Source: Rhodopseudomonas faecalis (lineage in GTDB: Bacteria; Pseudomonadota; Alphaproteobacteria; Rhizobiales; Xanthobacteraceae). Taken from it: a stretch of 64,000 nucleotides of DNA. A model generated the notes under the pieces. It saw nothing but the letters and a program-made list of their open reading frames with translations, ran no database searches and was not told the DNA's origin. The number at the start of each line of letters is the position of its first letter. Within the stretch, counting starts at the first letter, position 1. A program made the translations under genes and the position numbers. The stretch lies in NCBI RefSeq assembly GCF_003217325.1, contig NZ_QJTI01000002.1, forward strand, positions 271,548-335,547, given 5' to 3'. Shown in pieces: positions 19,884-26,941 of the stretch.

Positions 19884-20068
19884 TCATCGTCCTTTGGGGT
19901 GGTGTGACGGCGCACGTCCGAGCCGCTGCTTCGTCATTGCGAGGAGCGCAGCGACGAAGCAATCCATGCACGCTTGGATCTGGATTGCTTCGCTGCGCTC
20001 GCAATGACGGGAACACCATGTCGTCGCGCGCGCAGCTGCGCTCAGCTCTTTGGGAGATCGCACGATGA
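19880..20068 (+). CDS. Repeat-derived 62-aa ORF coupled to the preceding and following ORFs
   Basis: It starts on an ATGA overlap with the 55-aa ORF and ends LWEIAR with a TGA overlapping the DUF559 start. Its middle is the family B repeat. The last residues WEIAR repeat the CysS C-terminus exactly. No domain is recognisable. Function as a protein is doubtful. Confidence 0.3.
   Translation: MIIVLWGGVTAHVRAAASSLRGAQRRSNPCTLGSGLLRCARNDGNTMSSRAQLRSALWEIAR
19932..20010. repeat. Interspersed palindromic repeat, family B copy 2
   Basis: CGTCATTGCGAGGAGCGCAG and GCAATCCA pair with TGGATTGC and CTGCGCTCGCAATGACG. It is homologous to the copy at 3551-3631 with compensating changes in the inner stem (GAAGCG versus GCAGCG), which argues for selection on structure. 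Confidence 0.8.
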
Positions 20069-20532
20069 CGCCGCAGAGGGACCAACCCTCTCCCCCTGCG
20101 GGAGAGGGTGCCCTGCGCCGAAGGCGCGGGGCGGGTGAGGGGGCGCGATCGACCGTGGTCGCTCGGCAGCTTCGTTCGCGTATCACAGACGCTGAACGCA
20201 AGCTGTGGCTGGCGCTGAAGGATCGCAGGTTTGAGAACTATAAGTTCCGTCGTCAGGTCCCGATTGGCCCCTACGTGGCTGATTTCGTCTGCTTCGAGTT
20301 GTGTCTGATCATCGAAGTCGATGGTGGCCAGCACGCCGACTGTGCTCGTGATCTGGTGCGCGACGAGTGGTTCGCCAGCAACGAATTCAGAGTCGTCCGT
20401 TATTGGAATAACGACGTCCTGCAGAATCTGCAGGGGGTTCTGGAAAATCTGGTGACCGTCATGAGCGGTCCCCCTCACCCGGCGGCTCGCTTGCGCTCGC
20501 CGCCACCCTCTCCCGCAGGGGGAGAGGGTTAA
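20065..20532 (+). CDS. DUF559 endonuclease-like protein with repeat-encoded termini
   Basis: A protein of 155 aa. The core (about residues 35-135) is a DUF559/Vsr-like nuclease fold: RQLRSRITDAERKLWLALK, the strand KFRRQVPIGPYVADFVCFE, IIEVDGGQH and RVVRYWNNDVL. The D-x-E pattern and the conserved GGQH suggest a PD-(D/E)XK-type site. The first about 30 and last about 18 residues are translated from inverted copies of the family D repeat. The ATG overlaps the previous stop, with GGGAG 8 nt before it. It may be a solitary mismatch- or recombination-related nuclease. DNA cleavage is inference from the fold. Confidence 0.8.
   Translation: MTPQRDQPSPPAGEGALRRRRGAGEGARSTVVARQLRSRITDAERKLWLALKDRRFENYKFRRQVPIGPYVADFVCFELCLIIEVDGGQHADCARDLVRDEWFASNEFRVVRYWNNDVLQNLQGVLENLVTVMSGPPHPAARLRSPPPSPAGGEG
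20085..20145 (+). repeat. Repeat family D, left copy flanking the DUF559 core
   Basis: CCCTCTCCCCCTGCGGGAGAGGG, then GCGCCGAAGGCGC, ending GGGTGAGGGGG. The element recurs inverted at 20469-20529 on the other side of the DUF559 core, and related pairs lie at 47838-47962. Confidence 0.8.
20469..20529 (-). repeat. Repeat family D, right copy (inverted) flanking the DUF559 core
   Basis: It starts CCCCCTCACCC and ends CCCTCTCCCGCAGGGGGAGA, the mirror of the copy at 20085. The pair gives the DUF559 unit inverted termini of about 60 bp. Confidence 0.8.
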
Positions 20533-20546
20533 GAGAGACAATCGCC

Positions 20547-20678
20547 ATGACAGAAGACAAGCGCAGCGCGCGTCCAGACACCCCATTCCCAAAACACTGG
20601 CTGTACTACATCGCGATCAAGATCGTGCTGCTGGCGGGCGCCACCGCGCTGGTGCTCAAACTCTACGGATTGTGGTGA
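20547..20678 (+). CDS. 43-aa single-pass membrane protein
   Basis: This short gene reads ATG-ACA-GAA-GAC and continues for 43 residues to a TGA at 20676-20678. The charged N-terminus (TEDKRSARPD) is followed by PKHWLYYIAIKIVLLAGA and a hydrophobic helix to about residue 40. AAGAGAG lies upstream. It sits 6 bp before the GNAT start and is therefore probably translated with it. I do not recognise the family. Its start context ATCGCCATGAC resembles the cysS-end ATCGCGCGATGAC, suggesting it was once directly coupled to cysS. Confidence 0.65.
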   Translation: MTEDKRSARPDTPFPKHWLYYIAIKIVLLAGATALVLKLYGLW

Positions 20679-20683
20679 GCGCG

Positions 20684-21193
20684 ATGGGACAGTCGATGCC
20701 GAAGCCGGCGCTGCGGCCCTATCTGCCCGCCGACACCGAAATCCTGGCCAATATTTTCGCCGCCAGCATCAAGGAGCTGACCGGCGACGATTATAGCGAG
20801 TCGCAGCAGGAAGCCTGGGCTGCGGCGATCGATGACGAAGCCGCGTTCGGCAAGCGCCTTTCTTCGCAGCTCACGCTGATTGCGACGCTGCAAGGCGCGC
20901 CGGTCGGGTTCGCCTCGCTGAAGGGCGCCGATGTGATCGACCTGCTGTATGTCCATCCCGGCGCAGTCGGGCAGGGCGTTGCCAGCGCGCTGATCGACGC
21001 GCTGGAAAAGCTCGCCGGCGCCCGCGGCGCCAACAGCCTGACCGTCGATGCCAGCGACACCGCGCAGAGCTTTTTCGCCAAGCGCGGCTACAACCCGACG
21101 CAGCGCAATTCGGTTTCCTTGAACGGCGAATGGCTCGCCAACACCACAATGCAGAAAACGCTGGCGACGCCAGCCGCAGGAGCGACACCATGA
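20684..21193 (+). CDS. GNAT family N-acetyltransferase
   Basis: A protein of 169 aa with a GNAT fold. The beta-strand segment VGFASLKGADVIDLLYV is followed by the acetyl-CoA loop HPGAVGQGVASALIDALE (about 85-102). Late in the domain comes ANSLTVDASDTAQSFFAKRGY, where such enzymes hold a Tyr general acid. The substrate is unknown. The ATG at 20684 is preferred over the GTG at 20672, which overlaps the 43-aa gene. Its stop overlaps the cimA start by 4 bp (ATGA), so both are coupled. Confidence 0.85.
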   Translation: MGQSMPKPALRPYLPADTEILANIFAASIKELTGDDYSESQQEAWAAAIDDEAAFGKRLSSQLTLIATLQGAPVGFASLKGADVIDLLYVHPGAVGQGVASALIDALEKLAGARGANSLTVDASDTAQSFFAKRGYNPTQRNSVSLNGEWLANTTMQKTLATPAAGATP

Positions 21194-22788
21194 GCCGCGA
21201 ACGCCTCTATCTGTTCGATACCACGCTGCGCGACGGCGCCCAGACCAACGGCGTCGATTTCACGCTGCACGACAAGCGGCTGATCGCGCAACTGCTCGAC
21301 GAACTCGGCATCGATTACGTCGAAGGCGGCTATCCCGGCGCCAATCCCAGCGACACCGAATTCTTCTCGCAAGAGCAGGGCCTGAAATCGGCGACCTTCA
21401 CCGCGTTCGGCATGACGCGCCGTCCGGGCCGTTCGGCTTCGAACGATCCGGGCCTGGCGATGCTGCTGGAAGCCAAGGCCGATGCGATCTGCTTTGTGGC
21501 GAAATCGTCGGAGTATCAGGTGCGCGTCGCGCTTGAGACCACCAACGAGGAAAACCTCGCCTCGATCCGCGACAGTGTCGGCGCCGCCAAGGCCAAGGGG
21601 CGCGAAGTGCTGGTCGATTGCGAGCACTTCTTTGACGGCTACAAGGAGAACCCGGAATTCGCGCTGTCCTGCGCGAAAACCGCTTATGAATCCGGCGCGC
21701 GCTGGGTGGTGTTGTGCGACACCAATGGTGGCACCATGCCGCACGAGGTCGAGACCATCGTGCGCGAAGTGGTCAAGCACATCCCCGGCGATCATGTCGG
21801 CATCCACGCTCATAACGACACCGAGCAGGCGGTTGCCAATTCATTGGCTGCGGTGCGCGCCGGTGCGCGCCAGATCCAGGGCACGCTCAATGGCCTCGGC
21901 GAGCGCTGCGGCAACGCCAATCTGTGCTCGATGATCCCGACGCTGAAGCTGAAGAAGGAATTTGCCGACAAATTCGAGATCGGCATCCCCGACGAAAAAC
22001 TGGCGTCGCTGGTGCAGGTGTCGCGCACGCTCGACAACATCCTCAACCGCGTGCCCGATCCGCACGCGCCTTATGTCGGCTCGAGTGCCTTCGTCACCAA
22101 GACCGGCATTCATGCCTCCGCGGTGCTGAAGGACCCGCAGACCTATGAGCATGTGTCGCCGGAAAGCGTCGGCAATCACCGCAAGGTGCTAGTGTCCGAT
22201 CAGGCCGGCCGCTCCAACGTGCTGGCGGCGCTATCGCGCAGCAACATCGTGTTCGAGAAGGACGATCCGCGCCTGACGCGGCTGATCGAAGAGATGAAGG
22301 AGCGCGAGGCCGGCGGCTACGCCTATGAGGCTGCCAATGCGTCGTTCGATCTGTTGGCGCGGCGCACGCTCGGCAAGGTACCTGAGTTCTTTCGGGTCGA
22401 GCAGTTCGACGTCAATGTCGAGCAGCGCTACAATTCGCACGGCGTGCGCGTCACCGTGGCGATGGCGGTGGTCAAGGTCAACGTCGAAGGCCACGTGCTG
22501 ATCTCCGCCGCCGAGGGCAACGGCCCGGTCAACGCGCTCGACGTGGCGCTGCGCAAGGACCTCGGCAAGTACCAGAAATACATCGATGGCATGAAGCTGG
22601 TGGACTACCGGGTTCGTATCCTCAATGGCGGCACCGAGGCCGTGACTCGGGTGTTGATCGAGAGCGAGGACGAGCTCGGAGAGCGTTGGACCACGATCGG
22701 CGTGTCGCCCAATATCATCGATGCCTCGTTCCAGGCGCTGATGGATTCGGTGATCTACAAGCTGGTGAAGTCGAACGCGCCGGCCTGA
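21190..22788 (+). CDS. cimA: (R)-citramalate synthase
   Basis: A DRE-TIM aldolase-type enzyme of 532 aa, with DTTLRDGAQ near residue 10 and HAHNDTEQAVANSLAA for the metal-binding His pair. RQIQGTLNGLGERCGNANL and a C-terminal LeuA-like regulatory domain (about 390-525) follow. It condenses acetyl-CoA and pyruvate to citramalate, feeding isoleucine synthesis without threonine. The close TIGR00977-type relatives of this length fit CimA better than LeuA. The stop TGA is the first triplet of a family A repeat. Confidence 0.9.
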   Translation: MSRERLYLFDTTLRDGAQTNGVDFTLHDKRLIAQLLDELGIDYVEGGYPGANPSDTEFFSQEQGLKSATFTAFGMTRRPGRSASNDPGLAMLLEAKADAICFVAKSSEYQVRVALETTNEENLASIRDSVGAAKAKGREVLVDCEHFFDGYKENPEFALSCAKTAYESGARWVVLCDTNGGTMPHEVETIVREVVKHIPGDHVGIHAHNDTEQAVANSLAAVRAGARQIQGTLNGLGERCGNANLCSMIPTLKLKKEFADKFEIGIPDEKLASLVQVSRTLDNILNRVPDPHAPYVGSSAFVTKTGIHASAVLKDPQTYEHVSPESVGNHRKVLVSDQAGRSNVLAALSRSNIVFEKDDPRLTRLIEEMKEREAGGYAYEAANASFDLLARRTLGKVPEFFRVEQFDVNVEQRYNSHGVRVTVAMAVVKVNVEGHVLISAAEGNGPVNALDVALRKDLGKYQKYIDGMKLVDYRVRILNGGTEAVTRVLIESEDELGERWTTIGVSPNIIDASFQALMDSVIYKLVKSNAPA

Positions 22789-22920
22789 TAGCAACGGCAA
22801 TTGATACCAACCACGCCGCACATATGGCCGGGCTCGTCCCGGCCATTGACGTCTTTGCCGCGATCTCAAGACGTGGATACCCGCGACAAGCGGGGGGCAT
22901 GACGGTCATTGGTACGACGC
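22786..22920 (+). repeat. Interspersed palindromic repeat, family A copy 3
   Basis: About 135 bp from TGATAGCAACGGCAATTGAT to GACGGTCATTGGTACGACG, in the same orientation as copy 1. The element's first three bases are the cimA stop codon. Bases 22921-23154 before the next gene hold only GC-rich sequence with no gene I can support. Confidence 0.85.
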
Positions 22921-23154
22921 ATGAGCGCCGCAGGCATTGCGGCGCCGTCACCGGCCGGCGTGCCGGGCGGCGTATTCCGTCAGGCGGTACGAACCGCTGA
23001 CACATCCAGTTGGCGTTGGTTCCGGCCGCCGTGCCGCTATTTCCTCCTTGCAGCCGACCAGCGGCGCCGACACTATGCGGCGCTAAACAAATCAAAGCCC
23101 GGGGCGGACGTCGCCAGATGCCGCGATCGGGCCGGCAGTTGAGGAGACGTTCGC

Positions 23155-24711
23155 GTGGGTCACGCAATCAATGGCGCGCAATCACTCGTGCAGACCTTGG
23201 TGAATTGCGGCGTCGAAGTTTGTTTCGCCAATCCCGGCACTTCTGAAATGCACTTTGTCGCGGCGCTGGATTCGGTCAGCGGCCTGCGCCCGGTGCTGTG
23301 TCTGTTCGAAGGCGTCGCCACCGGCGCGGCCGACGGTTTTGGCCGGGTCGCTGGCAAACCGGCCGCGACATTGCTGCATCTTGGCCCTGGCCTCGCCAAC
23401 GGCCTTGCCAATCTGCACAACGCGCGCCGCGCCGCGAGCCCGATCGTCAATCTGGTCGGCGATCACGCCACCTATCATCTGCAATATGACGCGCCGCTGG
23501 CGTCCGACATCGCCGGCTTCGCGCGGCCGGTGTCGTCCTGGCTGCATGAAGCGCGCAGCCCCGGCATGGTGGCCGGCGACACCGCGCGCGCGGTGCAGGC
23601 GGCGCGTAGCGCGCCCGGCGGCATCGCCACGTTGATCATTCCGGCCGATGTCGCCTGGGACCCGGCCAGCCGTCCTGCAAGCAAGCTCGATGACATTGGC
23701 CCGGCGCGGGTTGAGGCCGAGACCATTCGCGAAGTCGCGGCGCTGCTCGGCAACGGCAAGAAATCGGCGCTGCTGCTGCGCGGCAGCGCGCTGCGCGGCG
23801 CTGGGCTGGAAGCGGCCGGGCGGGTGCAGGCCAAGACCGGCGCGCGGCTTCTGTGCGACACTTTCGCGCCGCATGCGGAGCTTGGTGCCGGCCGGGTGCC
23901 GGTCGAGCGCATTCCTTATTTCGCCGAGCAGATCGTGCTGTTCCTCAAGGATGTCGAACAGCTAATCCTGGTCGGCTCGAAGCCGCCGGTGTCGTTTTTC
24001 GCCTATCCCGGCAAGCCGAGCCGCGGCGCGCCGGAAGGCTGCGCCATGATCTATCTGGCCGAGCCGCATCAGGATGGCGCGCAGGCGCTGCAGGATCTTG
24101 CGGATGAACTTGGCGCGCCGCCGCAGCCGGCAGTCTCGACCCAGCTGGTGCTGCCTGAGCTGCCGAAAGGCCGGCTCAACTCGGTGAGCGCCGCGCAGGT
24201 GATCGCGCATTACACGCCCGATCACGCGATCTATGCCGAGGAGGCCAACACCTCCGGCCTGCCGCTGATGATGCATCTGGCGCGCGCCCGGCCGTTGACC
24301 CATCTGCCGCTGACCGGCGGTTCGATCGGGCAGGGGCTGCCGCTGGCGATCGGCGCGGCGCTCGCCGCCCCGGATCGCAAGGTGGTGTGCCCGCATGGCG
24401 ATGGCGGCGCCGCCTACACATTGCAGGCGCTGTGGACTATGGCGCGGGAAAATCTCGACATCACCGTGGTGATCTACGCCAACCGCTCCTACGCCATTCT
24501 CAATATCGAGCTGCAGCGGGTCGGGGTCGGCAGCGCCGGCGCCAAGGCGCTGTCGATGCTTGATCTGCACAATCCGGAGATCAACTGGGTGCAGATCGCC
24601 AGCGGCCTCGGCGTCGAAGCCAGCCGCGCCAGCACCGCCGAGGAATTTGCCGACCAATATGCCGCGGCGATGAAGCAGCGCGGCCCCCGGCTGATCGAAG
24701 CGATGATCTAA
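23155..24711 (+). CDS. Thiamine pyrophosphate enzyme, acetolactate synthase-like
   Basis: A protein of 518 aa with the three-domain TPP-decarboxylase fold. The N-terminal Pyr domain has ANPGTSEMHF and catalytic Glu in CLFEGVATGAADG (about residue 52). The C-terminal PP domain has the TPP motif from GDGGAA (about 415) to N443. It is shorter than true acetolactate synthases (about 560-600 aa) and lies with no small subunit. It is likely a 2-oxoacid decarboxylase or lyase of unknown substrate. The start is GTG with GAGGAG 8 nt upstream. The FAD oxidase gene follows by 10 bp. Confidence 0.8.
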   Translation: MGHAINGAQSLVQTLVNCGVEVCFANPGTSEMHFVAALDSVSGLRPVLCLFEGVATGAADGFGRVAGKPAATLLHLGPGLANGLANLHNARRAASPIVNLVGDHATYHLQYDAPLASDIAGFARPVSSWLHEARSPGMVAGDTARAVQAARSAPGGIATLIIPADVAWDPASRPASKLDDIGPARVEAETIREVAALLGNGKKSALLLRGSALRGAGLEAAGRVQAKTGARLLCDTFAPHAELGAGRVPVERIPYFAEQIVLFLKDVEQLILVGSKPPVSFFAYPGKPSRGAPEGCAMIYLAEPHQDGAQALQDLADELGAPPQPAVSTQLVLPELPKGRLNSVSAAQVIAHYTPDHAIYAEEANTSGLPLMMHLARARPLTHLPLTGGSIGQGLPLAIGAALAAPDRKVVCPHGDGGAAYTLQALWTMARENLDITVVIYANRSYAILNIELQRVGVGSAGAKALSMLDLHNPEINWVQIASGLGVEASRASTAEEFADQYAAAMKQRGPRLIEAMI

Positions 24712-24721
24712 GGAGAGCGCC

Positions 24722-26104
24722 ATGAGCACAGAAATCGTAGCTGCCATGCGCGCGATCGTCGGTGACAGCGGCGTGCTCGAACCGGCCGAGATCAGCAAGC
24801 GATCCGCCGGCATGTGGCGGTTCGACACGCTGCGCGGCGCGGCGCTGGTGCGCCCGAGCAGCACCGCGCAGGTGGCGGAGGTGATGCGCTGGTGCCATGC
24901 CAGAGGGATCTCGGTGGTCACCCATGGCGGGCTGACCGGCCTTGTTCATGGCGCCGACGCGCAGCCAGATGATGTGATCCTGTCACTGGAGCGGATGCGT
25001 GCCATCGAGGCGATCGATCCGCTGCAACGCACCGCCACCGTGCAGGCCGGCGTGGTGCTGCAAACGCTGCAGGAGGAGGTCGACAAGCACGATCTGGCCT
25101 TTCCGCTCGATCTTGGCGCGCGCGGCACCGCCACGCTCGGCGGCAATGCCGCCACCAATGCCGGCGGCAACCGGGTGATCCGCTATGGCATGACGCGCGA
25201 CATGGTGCTCGGCGTCGAAGTGGTGCTGGCCGACGGCACCATCGTGTCGTCGCTGAACCAGCTGATCAAGAACAACACCGGCTACGACCTCAAACACCTG
25301 TTCATCGGTTCGGAGGGCACGCTCGGCATCATCACCCGCCTGGTGCTGCGGCTGCGCGAAAAGCCGCGCGCCACCAACATGGCCTTTGCCGGCGTCGACA
25401 GTTTTGACGCGCTCGCGCAACTGCTGAAACACATGGACCGCTCGCTCGGCGGCACCTTGTCGGCGTTCGAGGTGATGTGGCGCTCGTTCTATCAGCTCGT
25501 CACCACGCCGCCCGCCAAGGGGCGGCCGCCGGTCACCTCCGACCATCCTTATTACGTGCTGATCGAAAGCCAGGGCGCCGATCAGGATCTCGACAGCCAG
25601 CGCTTCAACGCCGCGATGGAATCGGCACTGGAAGCGGGCCTGATCGCCGATGCCGCGATCGCGCAATCAGCCGATGACTGCCACGCATTCTGGGCGCTGC
25701 GCGACGATGTCGGGCAGGTCATGCAGGGCGGCATGCCGGTGGTGTTCGACATCTCGCTGCCGATCGCTGCGATGGAGCGCTACGCCAACACGCTGCGCGA
25801 GACGCTGGCCGCCGAGATCAGCGAGCACAAGCTCTGGATTTTTGGCCATCTCGGCGACGGCAATCTGCATGTCGTGGTGCAGGTCAAGCCGATGGAGTAT
25901 CTGGCGCTGCGCCCCAAGGTGGAAGCGCTGGTCTATGGCCCGCTCGCCGAATGCAATGGCTCGGTGTCGGCCGAGCACGGCATCGGGCTTGAGAAGAAGC
26001 CCTATCTGCATCTCAGCCGCAGCTCGGCCGAGCTGGCCGTGATGAAGACCTTGAAGACCGCGCTCGATCCCAAGGGCCTGCTCAACCCCGGCAAGATTTT
26101 CTGA
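24722..26104 (+). CDS. FAD-linked 2-hydroxyacid dehydrogenase (GlcD/D-LDH type)
   Basis: A protein of 460 aa with a PCMH-type FAD domain: GGLTGLVHGA, ATLGGNAATNAGGNRVIRYG and GSEGTLGIITRLVL. The C-terminal FAD-oxidase domain ends with HLGDGNLHVVV and AEHGIGLEKKPYL. Such enzymes oxidise D-lactate, glycolate or D-2-hydroxyglutarate to the 2-oxo acid. AAGGAG lies 6 nt before the ATG. Its tight spacing with the TPP enzyme suggests one pathway in which a hydroxyacid is oxidised and then decarboxylated or condensed. That link is inference. Confidence 0.87.
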   Translation: MSTEIVAAMRAIVGDSGVLEPAEISKRSAGMWRFDTLRGAALVRPSSTAQVAEVMRWCHARGISVVTHGGLTGLVHGADAQPDDVILSLERMRAIEAIDPLQRTATVQAGVVLQTLQEEVDKHDLAFPLDLGARGTATLGGNAATNAGGNRVIRYGMTRDMVLGVEVVLADGTIVSSLNQLIKNNTGYDLKHLFIGSEGTLGIITRLVLRLREKPRATNMAFAGVDSFDALAQLLKHMDRSLGGTLSAFEVMWRSFYQLVTTPPAKGRPPVTSDHPYYVLIESQGADQDLDSQRFNAAMESALEAGLIADAAIAQSADDCHAFWALRDDVGQVMQGGMPVVFDISLPIAAMERYANTLRETLAAEISEHKLWIFGHLGDGNLHVVVQVKPMEYLALRPKVEALVYGPLAECNGSVSAEHGIGLEKKPYLHLSRSSAELAVMKTLKTALDPKGLLNPGKIF

Positions 26105-26122
26105 ACGGCGCGAGCCGTTCAG
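26101..26122. terminator. Hairpin spanning converging stop codons
   Basis: CTGAACGGC, GCGA, GCCGTTCAG form a perfect 9-bp stem with a 4-nt loop. It contains both stop codons' surroundings, the FAD oxidase TGA and the LOG gene TGA. No T-run follows in either direction, so it is a candidate bidirectional barrier only. Confidence 0.4.
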
Positions 26123-26721
26123 AAACGCTGCGAAATCGCTGCTGCCCGCCCGGTATCGTCGGCGCGCGCCAAAGCGGCGGCGCGCAGTTTTGGCAGAATG
26201 TCATCGACCTGATCGGCCTGCAGCAGCTCGACCGGCAGATGCGAGCGGATGAAGCCGGTTTCGCGCATATGCCCGAGTAGCCCGAGCAGCGGGTCCCAGA
26301 AGCCGTCGATATTGGCGATCAGGATCGGCTTGGTGTGGCGGCCGAGCTGCTGCCAGGTCATCTGCTCGACCAGTTCTTCCAGCGTACCGACGCCGCCCGG
26401 CAGCGCCACGAAGGCGTCCGAGCGCTCGAACATCAGCCGCTTGCGCTCATGCATGTCGGCGGTGACGATCAGCTCCTGCACGCGTTCGAGGGCGATTTCC
26501 TTGGTGCTGAGAAAGCCCGGGATGATGCCGGTGACCGTGCCGCCATGGTCGAGCACGGCCTGCGCCACCGAGCCCATCAGCCCGATCGCGCCGCCGCCAT
26601 AGACCAGCTGGATGCCATTTTCGGCCAGTTGCCGGCCAAAAGTCCGGGCGGTTTCGACAAAACGGGGATTGCTGCCGACGCTGGAGCCGCAATAGACGCA
26701 AACGGTTCTGATCTCATTCAT
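26119..26721 (-). CDS. LOG family protein (cytokinin riboside 5'-monophosphate phosphoribohydrolase-like)
   Basis: A Rossmann-fold protein of 200 aa (TIGR00730). It has YGGGAIGLMG at about 41-50 and the signature PGGVGTLEE (108-116), where the Glu is catalytic. The family hydrolyses N6-modified adenosine or other nucleoside 5'-monophosphates to base and ribose 5-phosphate. The length is normal. In bacteria without plant hosts the physiological substrate is unclear. Confidence 0.9.
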   Translation of the reverse strand: MNEIRTVCVYCGSSVGSNPRFVETARTFGRQLAENGIQLVYGGGAIGLMGSVAQAVLDHGGTVTGIIPGFLSTKEIALERVQELIVTADMHERKRLMFERSDAFVALPGGVGTLEELVEQMTWQQLGRHTKPILIANIDGFWDPLLGLLGHMRETGFIRSHLPVELLQADQVDDILPKLRAAALARADDTGRAAAISQRF

Positions 26722-26941
26722 GCCGGCGATGTGGCATTGCGGAAATTGCCCGTCAAGACGGCGCAGTGTCCTTCACGGCAAACTCATAGCTCCGTGCCGA
26801 GAATGCGGGCGCTCCGGGCGTGCATCCCAGGCCCAAACCGACTATATGAAAACCCGAATATGAAACCCCGACCATCATCCCATTGAATGCGATGCGGCCG
26901 CTTCGGGTCGCGTCTTCATTTGAGCTCGTTAAGGCCTTTTG

